Positions 49,360-58,429 of a DNA stretch of 64,000 bases are shown here, one piece after another. A program made the translations under genes and the position numbers. The stretch spans positions 62,001-126,000 of the forward strand of contig NZ_FOLM01000013.1 of NCBI RefSeq assembly GCF_900112355.1, read 5' to 3'. The first letter of the stretch is position 1. The number at the start of each line of letters is the position of its first letter. Under the pieces are notes generated by a model. That model was not told the origin of the DNA and searched no databases. It saw only the letters and a program-made list of their open reading frames with translations. The DNA is from Streptomyces aidingensis (lineage in GTDB: Bacteria > Actinomycetota > Actinomycetes > Streptomycetales > Streptomycetaceae).

Positions 49360-51525
49360 GTGCGGACCGTGCTGCGGGAACTCCCCGCGCTGCTGCTGAT
49401 CGCCGGATTCCAGACGGCCGGCTGGGCGCTGGTGGCCGGCGCTCCGGCGCTGGCACTGTGGACGGCCGCCGTGCGCGGCCCGCTGCCGCCGCTCCTGCTC
49501 CTCCCGGCGGGCGTCGCGGCGCTGCCGGTGTGGTGGGCCCTGCTGCGCGCGCTGCTCGCGGGCGCCGGCCGGCGCCGGTCCCCGCTGCCGGAGTCCGTCC
49601 CGCTGGGCCGTGACGAGGCCCCCGGCCTGTGGCGGACGGTGACGGCACTGGCCGAGGCCACCGGGGCGCCCGTCCCGGCGCGGATACGCCTCACCCTCCG
49701 CGCCACCGCCGGTACCGCTCCGGCGGCCCCGGATCACGGCCCCGGCGCGGCGCTGTGGCGCGGGCTGCGGCCGTTGCGCCGGATACGGCCGCTGCGGCGG
49801 CTGCGGCGGATCAGGCCCTTCCGCCGCTTCCGGCACGACGGGGCCGGGCGGTGCCTCTACCTCGGGGTGCCGCTGCTGGCCGGGCTGCCGCCCGGGGAAC
49901 TGCGGGCCGTGCTCTGCCGCGAGCTGGCGCACGACAGCCGGACGGCGGACCGCCGCTTCGCCCCGGCGGTCCGCCGCGGCTCGGCCGCGCTGCGCGAACT
50001 CCGCGACGAACTGCGCGAGGCGGGCGACACCCATCGCCGCACCGGCTGCTGGTACCGGGCCCAGTACCGCACCGTCGCCCTGTGCTGCCGGTGCTACGAC
50101 CTGGTCTCGCTGCCGGTGCGGCGGCGCCAGGAGCAGACCGCGGACGCGCTGGCCGCCGCCGTGGCCGGGCCGGGTCCGGTCGCCGCCGCGCTGGCCGGGA
50201 CGGCGGTGCTGGCCGCCGCCTGGGAGGACTTCCGGGCCCGGTTCCTGGACCCGATGCGGCGGGCCGGCCGGGTGCCGGACGAGCCGCTGCGGGCCTTCGC
50301 CGTGATGCTGACCGACCCCGACTACGCGGCGGGGCTGGCGCGCTGGCGGGAGGCGCTGCCCGCGACCGTACCCGGCCTGCCGCGCCGTCTGGAGCGCCTG
50401 CGGCGCCTCCAGCGCCCGTGGCTCCCGTGGCATCCCGCGGATCCGGACCGCGGCGCCGGGGCGGTGCCCGCCCCGGCGACGGCGGCTCCGGCCCCGCCCG
50501 TCACGCCCGGTCCGGCGGTCCCGGCCGAGCCGGTGCCCCGGGCGGCGTGGGAGGGGCTGCTTGGCGGCGCCCCCGGCGGCGCCGCGGCCCGGCCGGCGGA
50601 CTGGGACGACTGGGCGGACGAGGCGGCCGAACTGCATGTCCACACCGCCCTGGCCGATCTGCACGACGCCCTGGGCTGCCTGCCCGGCTGCCCGCCCACC
50701 CTGAACGGCGTGCTGGATCTGCTGGCCGACGGCCGCCACGAGGAGCTGGCCGCGGTGCTCGCGGACACCGCCTGGGGCGAACGCCAGTGGGGCGAACTCG
50801 GCGAGACCGCCCCGGAGACCGCGCTGCGGGTGCTCATCGGCCGCGGCCTGGCCATCGCCGGCCGCGCCGGCTGGGCGGTCTCCTGGCTGGGCCCGCCCCG
50901 GCTGGTGATCTACGACAGCGAGGCGGAGGAGGCGGTCCAGGCGGTGGGCGAGGCGCTCACCGACACCTCGGCCGCCTCCCGGCTCCGCTTCCTGCTCACC
51001 CTCTGCGGGGTCAATCTCGCCCTTCCGCTGGACCGGCCGCCCGGCGACTGGCCGCCGCCCGAGGACTCCCCGGCGCCCCGGCAGGCCCTGCATCGCGGCT
51101 GGTATGTGGCGGCCGGACTGGCCGGGGTGTTCCTGTTCTTCGGCTACACCGCCTACGAGCCGCCCCGCACCCCGCTGTCCGAGCCCACCGCGCAGCAGCC
51201 GCTGCCGGAGCCCTCGCTCTCCGTGCCGCCGGCCGTCCGGGACGACCCCGGCGGGCGGGCCGCGTCCCCGTCACCGGTCCGCGGCTGCCCGGCGGGCGAG
51301 GGCGGCGCCGGGGGGTGCCCGGCGGCGGGAGAGCGGCCCGTGGCGGTGACCGTCCGGGCCGGGGACACCCTGTGGGCGCTGGCCTGCCGCCACCGCACCA
51401 CGGTGCCGGAGCTGATGGCGGCCAACGGCCTGGACGGCACCCTGCTGCGGCCGGGCCAGTCCCTGACCCTGCCCGCCGGTGCCGGTGCCGGTGCCGGGGT
51501 ACCGGACCCGGCCGGCTGCGGCTGA
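49360..51525 (+). CDS. M48-peptidase-like membrane protein with damaged metal site and C-terminal LysM domain
   Basis: The roughly 720-residue protein begins with two or three membrane helices (about 5-70), then a region like M48 peptidases: LGVPLLAGLPPGELRAVLCRELAHDSR, followed by a long helical segment and SLPVRRRQEQTADALAAA. The usual HExxH is replaced by RELAH, so one zinc-binding His is lost while Glu and the second His remain. A single helix near 590 (YVAAGLAGVFLFFGY) leads into a Pro-rich linker and a C-terminal LysM (VTVRAGDTLWALACRHRTTVPELMAANGLDG). It therefore looks like a cell-wall-binding pseudoprotease. I use GTG 49360, which has GGGAGGAGG upstream; GTG 49303 is possible. Confidence 0.72.
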   Translation: MRTVLRELPALLLIAGFQTAGWALVAGAPALALWTAAVRGPLPPLLLLPAGVAALPVWWALLRALLAGAGRRRSPLPESVPLGRDEAPGLWRTVTALAEATGAPVPARIRLTLRATAGTAPAAPDHGPGAALWRGLRPLRRIRPLRRLRRIRPFRRFRHDGAGRCLYLGVPLLAGLPPGELRAVLCRELAHDSRTADRRFAPAVRRGSAALRELRDELREAGDTHRRTGCWYRAQYRTVALCCRCYDLVSLPVRRRQEQTADALAAAVAGPGPVAAALAGTAVLAAAWEDFRARFLDPMRRAGRVPDEPLRAFAVMLTDPDYAAGLARWREALPATVPGLPRRLERLRRLQRPWLPWHPADPDRGAGAVPAPATAAPAPPVTPGPAVPAEPVPRAAWEGLLGGAPGGAAARPADWDDWADEAAELHVHTALADLHDALGCLPGCPPTLNGVLDLLADGRHEELAAVLADTAWGERQWGELGETAPETALRVLIGRGLAIAGRAGWAVSWLGPPRLVIYDSEAEEAVQAVGEALTDTSAASRLRFLLTLCGVNLALPLDRPPGDWPPPEDSPAPRQALHRGWYVAAGLAGVFLFFGYTAYEPPRTPLSEPTAQQPLPEPSLSVPPAVRDDPGGRAASPSPVRGCPAGEGGAGGCPAAGERPVAVTVRAGDTLWALACRHRTTVPELMAANGLDGTLLRPGQSLTLPAGAGAGAGVPDPAGCG

Positions 51526-51570
51526 GCCGGGGCCGTCGCCGGGCCGTCGCCCCGGTCGGCCGGCTGCCCT

Positions 51571-53751
51571 TCAGGCGCCGGGGCGCCCGCTCAGGTCCGC
51601 GCCGAAGAGCCGCAGCAGTTCGTCCTCCAGCACCGGGGTGAGCGCCGCCACGAAGCCGTCCGCCAGATGGCCGTAGTCCCGGTAGACCATGGTGTTGCCC
51701 ACCACGACCGGGCAGTTGCCGGAGGGGGCGCAGACCCAGTCGTAGGGATCGAGCACCGGCACCCGCTCGGCGGCGGCGGCCTGCCGGATCGCCTCGGTCA
51801 CCTCGGGCCGGGGATCGGCCTCGGAACGGTGCCGGGCGCAGGAGCTCAGCCTGCCGGGGTTCGCCACCGCGCAGTCCACCGCGTTGCTCTTCGGCCAGGG
51901 ATTGTCCAGCAGGGTGAGTACCCGGATGCCGCCCCGACCCAGGACCCGGTAGGTCTCGGCCTGCCCCTTCCCCCACGCCGTCCCCAGATCGTCCTGGCCC
52001 TCCCCGTACAGCTTCGCCGAGTTGGAGTTGGACGTGATGACCAGATCGGGTTCCAGCTCCAGGATCCTTCCGAGGGTCTCCGCACGCCAGGTGTCACAGG
52101 TGGCGTACGGCCCGCCGTTGAGCTCGATGGTGATCCGGGAGATCTTGCAGGCGTTCTTGGTGAACGAGTAGAGCCGCCAGCGGTGGGTGCGGGCGATCGC
52201 CTCCAGGGCCGGGAACCACTGGGCGGCATGCGAGTCGCCGAACAGGACCACGGTGCGGTCGCCGGCCGGGTCGCCGTACCGGCAGGGATGGGTCTGCATC
52301 TCGTCGGCCGTGGTCAGGGCACAGCCGTCGGTGTAGACGGCGGTCCTGCCGTAGGCCGTGTCGTGCAGGCTCGGTTCCAGATTGGCGGGCAGCCGTTCCA
52401 CCGGCTGCTCCAGCAGTTCCGTCAGCGCGGCAGCGGGGTCGAAGGCGCGTGCGAGGGCGTCCCGGGTGCTCTGCCGCGGGGCGCCGGAGTCCAGGCCCGG
52501 CGGGAACTGCGCCGCGGCCACCGCGGCGGCAGCGGCGGCGGCCGACAGGCCCAGACCCAGCGACAGCCCCCGGCCGGCCCGGGCCCGCAGCCCGCGGTGG
52601 AACCGCACCGGGTCCTCGACCAGGCGCAGGGTCAGCCAGGCGAGAACGATGCCGCCCAGCGCGGCGGGCAGCCGCAGCAACCCGTCCTCAGCGCCGCCGC
52701 CGACGGCGGCCGGAACGATGAGGATGAGCGGCCAGTGCCACAGATACCAGGCGTAGGAGAGGCCGCCGATCCACACCGCGGGGCGCAGCGAGAGGACCGC
52801 CCGCGCGCCGTAGCGGGCGCCCGCGGCGCCTCCGGCGAGCACGGCGGCGGAGCCCAGGACCGGGATCAGGGCGTGGTGTCCGGGGAAGCGGGTGCTTTCG
52901 TCGAAGGCCACGGCCGCGTAGCCGATGGCGGCCAGGCCGGCCCAGCTCAGCGCCGCCGCGGCCGGGCGCGGCAGGGCGTCCAGGCGGTGGGCCGCCAGGG
53001 CCAGCAGGGCGCCCGCGGCCAGCTCCCAGATCCGTCCCGGCGATCCGAAATAGGCCCAGGAGGGGGAGGTTCCGGTGAGGTGGAGATTGAGCGCGAAGGA
53101 GGCGGCGGCCAGGACGAGCAGCGGGACCGTCAGCAGCACCCGGCGCCGGAAGAGCCGGAGGGCGGCGATCAGCAGGACGGGCCAGACCAGATAGAACTGC
53201 TCCTCGACGGCCAGGGACCAGAAGTGCTGGAACGGCGAGGGCGGCACATCGGCGTTGAAGTAGTCGGTTCCGGCCTCGGCCAGCCGGAAGTTGACCAGGT
53301 ACCAGGCGGAGGCGACGGCGTCCTCGGCGTAGTCCGCGAAGCGGAGCCGGCCGAGGAACAGCCAGGCGCCGGCCAGGGTGGCGATGACGACGAGGGTGGC
53401 GGCCGGCAGCAGGCGCAGCGCCCGGCGGGCGTAGAAGCGGCCCAGCGAGATCCGGCCCTCGCGGCTCCATTCGCGGAGCATCAGCGAGGTGATCAGAAAG
53501 CCGGAGATGACGAAGAAGACGTCCACGCCGATGTATCCGCCGGCCAGGTGGGGGACTTGGCAGTGGGAGAGCACCACCAGGGAGACGGCCACCGCGCGCA
53601 GGCCCTGGATGTCCGGTCGCAGTGCCGCGCCGCCGGTCGCCGTGGCGGAGTCCGTCCGGGGTTCTCCGGAGGCGCCGTGCCGTGGTCCGGGAGGGGAGGA
53701 GGTGCCGCGGGCGGCGGGCGGCGGGGAGGGCGTGCGGGAGCGGACGGACAA
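51571..53751 (-). CDS. Acyltransferase-3/SGNH fusion (OafA-type), TTG start
   Basis: The 726-residue protein has a disordered Ser/Pro N-terminus, then a 10-helix acyltransferase-3 domain (about 45-410: RPDIQGLRAVAVSLVVLSH, FFVISGFLIT, FWSLAVEEQFYLVWP). An extracellular SGNH domain follows with Ser in LFGDSHAAQWFPAL and Asp/His in YRDYGHLADGF. Such proteins O-acetylate cell-wall or surface polysaccharides or secondary metabolites. The start is TTG 53751, supported by AAGGAG 9 nt upstream. A 12-bp tandem repeat with ATG in each unit lies just before it. Confidence 0.85.
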   Translation of the reverse strand: MSVRSRTPSPPPAARGTSSPPGPRHGASGEPRTDSATATGGAALRPDIQGLRAVAVSLVVLSHCQVPHLAGGYIGVDVFFVISGFLITSLMLREWSREGRISLGRFYARRALRLLPAATLVVIATLAGAWLFLGRLRFADYAEDAVASAWYLVNFRLAEAGTDYFNADVPPSPFQHFWSLAVEEQFYLVWPVLLIAALRLFRRRVLLTVPLLVLAAASFALNLHLTGTSPSWAYFGSPGRIWELAAGALLALAAHRLDALPRPAAAALSWAGLAAIGYAAVAFDESTRFPGHHALIPVLGSAAVLAGGAAGARYGARAVLSLRPAVWIGGLSYAWYLWHWPLILIVPAAVGGGAEDGLLRLPAALGGIVLAWLTLRLVEDPVRFHRGLRARAGRGLSLGLGLSAAAAAAAVAAAQFPPGLDSGAPRQSTRDALARAFDPAAALTELLEQPVERLPANLEPSLHDTAYGRTAVYTDGCALTTADEMQTHPCRYGDPAGDRTVVLFGDSHAAQWFPALEAIARTHRWRLYSFTKNACKISRITIELNGGPYATCDTWRAETLGRILELEPDLVITSNSNSAKLYGEGQDDLGTAWGKGQAETYRVLGRGGIRVLTLLDNPWPKSNAVDCAVANPGRLSSCARHRSEADPRPEVTEAIRQAAAAERVPVLDPYDWVCAPSGNCPVVVGNTMVYRDYGHLADGFVAALTPVLEDELLRLFGADLSGRPGA

Positions 53752-53784
53752 GGTGCGGATCTCCTTGTGCGGGGGACGTGGTGC

Positions 53785-53852
53785 GACGACATCTGCGACG
53801 ACATCTGCGACGACATCTGCGACGACATCTGCGACGACATCTGCGACGACAT
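53785..53852. repeat. 12-bp tandem repeat upstream of the acyltransferase start
   Basis: GACGACATCTGC is repeated five times exactly from 53785 to 53844, followed by a partial copy and the inverted run gtcgtcgtcgtc. On the minus strand each unit reads GCAGATGTCGTC, with an ATG in each. In one frame it would encode MSSQ repeats. Confidence 0.85.
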
Positions 53853-54012
53853 TGTCGTCGTCGTCATCTGCCGTCGTCTGTCGTCGTCTGTCGTTGTTGC
53901 CGCGGTTGTTCGCACAGCCGTAACGACAGGGCGGGCGGCGGTTCGAACGCCGTTCACCGTATGTCCCCGGCAGGCCGGTTCGGGGGCGCCCCGGGTGACC
54001 GCCGTGGCGGTC

Positions 54013-54690
54013 TCAGTCCTCGTAGTGCTCGATCAGCGGGGGGTGGCCGTTCCAGACGCAGAAGACGGAGAGGGCGCGGTCGTCGCGGGAGAAGGTGACC
54101 CGGATCCAGGTCTCCTCGTTCCACACCTGCATCTCCCAGCCCGCCTGCGGGGACGCCGACACCAGTTCGGCGTGGTCCTCCCGCAGGTCCAGCACCACCC
54201 GGCCGCCGTCCGTGACCACCGTTTCCACCGTGCCGTAGCCGGCGTCCCCGGAGCCGGACTCCCCGGAACCGGAGTCCTCGGGGGCGGGCCGGTCCCGGCC
54301 GTCGTCCCGGGCCGGTTCCCCGGCCGGGTCCGGTGTGCCGCCGGCTTCCGCGCCGGGGTCCCCTTGGCCGGGCGCCGGGGAGAGTGCGGTGGAGCCGTCC
54401 GTCCCCGCCGCGGCGTGGCCCTCGTGCCCGCCGCCCATGGCATCCGAGGGGTCCGGGCGGTCCGTGGCGCCCGCGTCGTCCGGGCGGGGGCGCTGTGTGG
54501 AGGAGGCGTCGGGAAGCCGGGCGCCCGCCTCCGCCCAGTCCGGCCCGTCGGACACCGACAGGGCCTGCGGCGGGTCGTACACCGTGCCCTTGAGCACCGC
54601 GGACACACCGAACCACGACAGCATCACGGCCGCCCAGGTCGCTGCTGCCCACAGTCCGGCGTGCACCAGAGGACGTTGCACCTGCATCAC
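54013..54690 (-). CDS. Membrane-anchored extracytoplasmic protein divergent from a two-component system
   Basis: The 225-residue protein has one membrane helix near the N-terminus (LVHAGLWAAATWAAVMLSWFGVSAV, about 8-32) and a long Asp/Gly/Ser/Glu-rich linker. A small C-terminal domain (about 150-225: VETVVTDGGRVVLDLREDHAELVSASPQAGWEMQVWNEETWIRVTF) follows. This type sits next to two-component systems in Streptomyces and may be a sensor partner or target. GTG 54690 or the following ATG 54687 starts it. I know no function. Confidence 0.7.
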   Translation of the reverse strand: MMQVQRPLVHAGLWAAATWAAVMLSWFGVSAVLKGTVYDPPQALSVSDGPDWAEAGARLPDASSTQRPRPDDAGATDRPDPSDAMGGGHEGHAAAGTDGSTALSPAPGQGDPGAEAGGTPDPAGEPARDDGRDRPAPEDSGSGESGSGDAGYGTVETVVTDGGRVVLDLREDHAELVSASPQAGWEMQVWNEETWIRVTFSRDDRALSVFCVWNGHPPLIEHYED

Positions 54691-54713
54691 TCTAATGGCG
54701 TACGGTGCCGCCC

Positions 54714-55412
54714 ATGGCGCATGTGCTAGTGGTCGAGGACGACCCCATCGTCCGCTCCGCTCTGATCAGGCATCTCACGGACGCCGGGCACACCGTCCGG
54801 AGCGTCGGCACGGCCCTCCAGGCCCTGCGCGAGGTGTCCCAACTGGGCTTCGAGCTGGTCATCCTGGATCTCGGCCTGCCGGACCTGGACGGCTTCGAGG
54901 CCCTGAAGATGCTGCGCGGCGTCACCGAGGTCCCGGTGATCATCGCCACCGCCCGGGACGACGAGTCCGAGATCGTCCGGCTGCTGCACGCCGGCGCCGA
55001 CGACTACCTGGTCAAGCCGTTCTCCGTGGAGCACCTCTCGGCCCGGATGGCGGCCGTGCTGCGCCGGGCCGGCGCCCGCTCGGGCCCCGTCCCGCAGGAC
55101 CGCACGGTGCGGGTCGGCGGCCTGGTGGTCGATCCGCTGCGCCGCCAGGCCCAGCTCGACGGCGCGCCGCTGGACCTGACCCGCCGCGAGTTCGATCTGC
55201 TGGCCTTTCTCGCCCAGCGGCCGGGCGTGGTGGTCTCCCGCAAGGAACTGCTGACCGAGGTGTGGCGGCAGTCCTACGGCGACGACCAGACCATCGATGT
55301 GCATCTGTCCTGGCTGCGCCGCAAACTGGGCGAGACCGCGGCCCGGCCGCGCTATCTGCACACGCTGCGCGGGGTGGGCGTCAAACTGGAGGCGCCGGAG
55401 CCGCTGCCATGA
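54714..55412 (+). CDS. OmpR-family response regulator
   Basis: The 232-residue regulator has a receiver domain (MAHVLVVEDDPIVRSAL, phospho-Asp in LVILDLGLPDLDGFE, Thr/Ser in VIIATARDD, Lys in YLVKPF). A winged-helix output domain follows (LDLTRREFDLLAFLAQRPGVVVSRKELLTEVW, DQTIDVHLSWLRRKLGE). Codon 5, a conserved Leu in the receiver core, is CTA. TACGGT (54701-54706) is 7 nt before ATG 54714, so it is likely leaderless; the in-frame GTG 54705 lies inside this -10 element. It overlaps the kinase gene by 4 nt. Confidence 0.93.
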   Translation: MAHVLVVEDDPIVRSALIRHLTDAGHTVRSVGTALQALREVSQLGFELVILDLGLPDLDGFEALKMLRGVTEVPVIIATARDDESEIVRLLHAGADDYLVKPFSVEHLSARMAAVLRRAGARSGPVPQDRTVRVGGLVVDPLRRQAQLDGAPLDLTRREFDLLAFLAQRPGVVVSRKELLTEVWRQSYGDDQTIDVHLSWLRRKLGETAARPRYLHTLRGVGVKLEAPEPLP

Positions 55413-56785
55413 GATGGGCGCTGGTCCGGATCTCTCTGGCGGTCACCAGCATGGTGGTGCTGGCCTTTGCCGTACCGCTCGGCCTGGTGGTCAAGGAGAT
55501 GGCCCGGGACCGGGCGCTGAGCAACGCCGAACGGCAGGCCGCCGCCATCGCCCCGCTGCTGGCCATCACCACCGACCGGGGGCAGTTGCAGCGCGCCATG
55601 GCCTCCACGGAGGCCGGCGCGGCCGGGCGGATCGCGATCCGGGTGCCGGTGGCCGGGGAGAGCGGCCCGCTGGTGGTCGGCGGCCACCGGGCGGCCGAGG
55701 CGGAACTGGTGGCCACGGCCGCCCGGGGGCGGGCGGCGTTCCGGCCGGTGCCCGGCGGCGTCTCGCTGCTCCAGCCGATCGCGGTGGACGGCGGGAAGAT
55801 CGCCGTGGTGGAGGTCTTCGTCCCGGACGGCGAGCTGACCAGGGGCGTGGCCATGGCCTGGCTGGTGCTCACGGTCACCGGCATCGGGCTGATCGTGGGC
55901 TCGGTGGCGATCGCCGACCGGCTGGGGCGGCGCACCGTGCGGCCGGCCGAGCAGCTGGCCGGCGCCGCGCGGGAGCTGGGGGAGGGGCGGCTGAATGTGC
56001 GGGTGCCGGAGGACGGGCCGGCCGAACTGCGCTCGGCCGCGGTGGCGTTCAACGCCATGGCCCGGCAGGTGACGGAACTGCTGGCCGGCGAGCGGGAGAT
56101 GGCGGCCGATCTGTCGCACCGGCTGCGCACCCCGCTGACCGTGCTGCGGCTGAACGCGGCCTCGCTGGGCGACGATGTGGCGGCCGAGCAGACCCGGCAG
56201 GCGGTGGACCGGCTGGAGCGGGAGGTGGATCTGATCATCGCCACCGCGCGGGAGCACCGGCCGGCGCTGCCGGCCGAGGGGGCCGCCCGGGAGACGGACC
56301 TGGCCGAGGTGGTGCGGGAGCGGATGGCGTTCTGGTCGGCACTGGCCGAGGACGAGGCGCGGGAGACCCGGCTGGCCGGGGTGGACCGGCCGGTGCGGGT
56401 GCCGGTGCCGCGGGCGGATCTGGCGGCGGCGCTCGACGCCATGCTGGGCAATGTCTTCCGGCACACCCCGATGGGCACCGCCTTCGCGGTGGACGTGCAC
56501 AGCGGGGACGGCAGCAGCGGGGCGATCGTGCTGGTCTCGGACGCGGGGCCGGGGATCGCCGATCCGGACGCGGCGGTGCGGCGCGGCATCGGCGACGGCG
56601 GGCCGGGGTCCACGGGGCTGGGGCTGGACATCGTGCGGCGGGTGGCGGAGGCCACCGGCGGGGATGTGCGGATCGGGCAGTCGGTGCTGGGCGGGGCGGA
56701 GGTCCGGGTCTGGCTGGCCCGGGACGGGCGGCGGCGCCGGCCGCCCGCCCGCCGCCGCGCCGCGCCGGCCCACCGCTCCCGCTGA
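55409..56785 (+). CDS. Sensor histidine kinase
   Basis: The 458-residue kinase has two membrane helices (about 5-27 and 147-171) with an extracellular sensor of about 120 residues between them. A HAMP-like linker (RRTVRPAEQLAGAARELGEGRLNVRVPE) follows. The phosphorylated His is in MAADLSHRLRTPLTVLRL. The ATPase domain has the N-box (ALDAMLGNVFRHTPMG), G1 (VSDAGPGIAD) and G2 (GSTGLGLDIVRRVAE). The start overlaps the regulator stop (ATGA). The basic tail (RRRRPPARRRAAPAHRSR) is unusual. The signal is unknown. Confidence 0.93.
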   Translation: MRWALVRISLAVTSMVVLAFAVPLGLVVKEMARDRALSNAERQAAAIAPLLAITTDRGQLQRAMASTEAGAAGRIAIRVPVAGESGPLVVGGHRAAEAELVATAARGRAAFRPVPGGVSLLQPIAVDGGKIAVVEVFVPDGELTRGVAMAWLVLTVTGIGLIVGSVAIADRLGRRTVRPAEQLAGAARELGEGRLNVRVPEDGPAELRSAAVAFNAMARQVTELLAGEREMAADLSHRLRTPLTVLRLNAASLGDDVAAEQTRQAVDRLEREVDLIIATAREHRPALPAEGAARETDLAEVVRERMAFWSALAEDEARETRLAGVDRPVRVPVPRADLAAALDAMLGNVFRHTPMGTAFAVDVHSGDGSSGAIVLVSDAGPGIADPDAAVRRGIGDGGPGSTGLGLDIVRRVAEATGGDVRIGQSVLGGAEVRVWLARDGRRRRPPARRRAAPAHRSR

Positions 56786-56837
56786 GCGCATGCCGCGGCG
56801 CGCCGGCGGCGGCGCGATACCGCGGGGGCCGAAGCGG

Positions 56838-56877
56838 CACGGACCCGGCGGGGCGGGATACGCCTGCCGGGTCCGTG
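56838..56877. terminator. Bidirectional terminator between the kinase and bglC genes
   Basis: CACGGACCCGGC (56838-56849) pairs exactly with GCCGGGTCCGTG (56866-56877) around a 16-nt loop, between two convergent genes. Confidence 0.75.
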
Positions 56878-56923
56878 CGCCGGTCGCCGCGGCCGGGGGC
56901 CTCAGCGCGCTGTTCCGCTCACC

Positions 56924-58342
56924 TCATGCCTGCGGCGGGAGCTGGTTGGCGGCGATCACCCGCGCGTACCACTGGGCGCTGTCCTTGGGGGTGCGCGCCT
57001 GGCTGTCGAAGTCCACGTGCGTGATGCCGAACCGCTTGCTGTAGCCGTAGGCCCACTCGAAGTTGTCCAGCAGCGACCACAGGAAGTAGCCGCGCACATC
57101 CGCGCCCTGCTCGATCGCCGCGTGCACCGCGGCCAGGTGGCCGTGCAGATAGGCGATGCGGTCCGGGTCGTGGACCGCGCCGTCGGCGTCCGGCTTGTCG
57201 TCGAAGGCCGCGCCGTTCTCGGTGACGTACAGCGGCAGGCCGGGCGCCTCGCGGTGGAAGCGCATCAGCAGCTCGGTCATGCCGGTCGGGTCGATGGACC
57301 AGCCCATCTCGGTCCTCGGCCCGGGCGCCTGGTGGAACTCGACGTCCTCGGCGCCCACCCACGGCGAGTGGTTGGAGGCGCCGTGGCCGTCGTTGCGGGC
57401 GTTCTCGCTGCCCGGCTCGGCGGCCGAGACGATGGTGGGCGAGTAGTAGTTGATGCCCAGGAAGTCCAGCGGCTGCCGGATGGCGGCCTCGTCGCCGTCC
57501 TTGAGGAAGGACCAGTCGGAGACCCGGGAGGTGTCGGCGATCAGGTCGGCCGGGTAGCGGCCGTGCAGGACCGGGCCGGTCCAGATGCGGTTCTGCAGGG
57601 CGTCGATCCGGCGCTGCGCGTCCACGTCCTCCGGGGCCTGGGTATGGGGCCGGACCGCCGCCGGGTTGAGCGTGATGCCCACCTGGGCGTCGCGCGGCAG
57701 CACCTCGCGCAGGGCCCGCACGCCCAGGCCGTGGCCCAGGTTGAGGTGGTGGGCGGCGCGCAGCACCGCCTCGGGCTCGGTGCGGCCGGGCGCGTGCACG
57801 CCGGAGCCGTAGCCGAGGAAGGCGCTGCACCACGGCTCGTTGAGGGTGATCCACATGGACACCCGGTCGCCCAGCGCCTCGCCGACCAGGCGGGCGTAGT
57901 CGGCGAACCGCTTGGCGGTGTCCCGCTCGGGCCAGCCGCCGGCGTCCTCCAGCTCCTGCGGCAGGTCCCAGTGGTACAGGGTGACGGCGGGCATGATGCC
58001 GCGCTCCAGCAGGCCGTCGGCCAGCTTCCGGTAGAAGTCGAGACCGCGCTGCACGGCCGGGCCGCGCCCGGTGGGCTGGACCCGCGACCAGGAGACCGAG
58101 AACCGGTACGCCTTCAGGTTGAGGGCGGACATCAGGTCGATGTCCTCGCGCCACCGGTGGTAGTGGTCGCAGGCCACATCGCCGGTGTCGCCGGCCAGGA
58201 CCTTGCCGGGGGTGTGGCTGAAGGTGTCCCAGATGGAGGGGGTGCGGCCGTCCTCACGCGCGGCACCCTCGATTTGGTACGCCGCCGTGGCCGATCCCCA
58301 CAGGAAGTCCTCGGGGAAGCCCAGTGGGCTACTCTCTGTCAT
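56924..58342 (-). CDS. bglC: GH1 beta-glucosidase of the cellobiose system (BglC)
   Basis: The 472-residue enzyme is a full-length family 1 glycoside hydrolase. The acid/base Glu is in WITLNEPWCSAF (about 178), the nucleophile Glu in LYVTENGAAFDD (about 382), and the N-terminal FLWGSATAAYQIEGA is diagnostic. It has no signal sequence, so it hydrolyses imported cellobiose and short cello-oligosaccharides in the cytoplasm. The ATG at 58342 overlaps a CebR-type operator. It lies 231 bp downstream of cebG and may be transcribed with it or from its own promoter. Confidence 0.93.
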   Translation of the reverse strand: MTESSPLGFPEDFLWGSATAAYQIEGAAREDGRTPSIWDTFSHTPGKVLAGDTGDVACDHYHRWREDIDLMSALNLKAYRFSVSWSRVQPTGRGPAVQRGLDFYRKLADGLLERGIMPAVTLYHWDLPQELEDAGGWPERDTAKRFADYARLVGEALGDRVSMWITLNEPWCSAFLGYGSGVHAPGRTEPEAVLRAAHHLNLGHGLGVRALREVLPRDAQVGITLNPAAVRPHTQAPEDVDAQRRIDALQNRIWTGPVLHGRYPADLIADTSRVSDWSFLKDGDEAAIRQPLDFLGINYYSPTIVSAAEPGSENARNDGHGASNHSPWVGAEDVEFHQAPGPRTEMGWSIDPTGMTELLMRFHREAPGLPLYVTENGAAFDDKPDADGAVHDPDRIAYLHGHLAAVHAAIEQGADVRGYFLWSLLDNFEWAYGYSKRFGITHVDFDSQARTPKDSAQWYARVIAANQLPPQA

Positions 58343-58355
58343 GGAAGCGCTCCCA
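58342..58355. promoter_or_regulatory. CebR-type operator at the bglC start
   Basis: TGGAAGCGCTCCCA differs at one base from the perfect 14-bp CebR palindrome TGGGAGCGCTCCCA seen at 62027. It begins on the first base of the bglC start codon, so CebR bound here would block initiation or elongation. Confidence 0.85.
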
Positions 58356-58429
58356 TTTTGTCACGGTGAAGTCTTGGCTCCCCGAGGTCAGACCTCGGAG
58401 GTATGGTGCGGCAGCTCGGCGGACGCACC

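Noticed and set aside
53785..53852. Possible CRISPR array
   Set aside because: Units are contiguous 12-mers without spacers, and no cas genes are present. The same applies to the other tandem arrays.
53493..53957. Minus-strand ORF encoding MSSQ repeats
   Set aside because: It overlaps the acyltransferase N-terminus in another frame, and its remaining sequence is shadow-like Pro/Arg/Ser. I treat it as a property of the 12-bp repeat, not a gene.
58382..58398. A second DasR site (palindrome CCGAGGTC-A-GACCTCGG)
   Set aside because: It shares the GGTC...GACC outline but has the wrong spacing and lacks TGGTCTA, so it does not fit the dre consensus.
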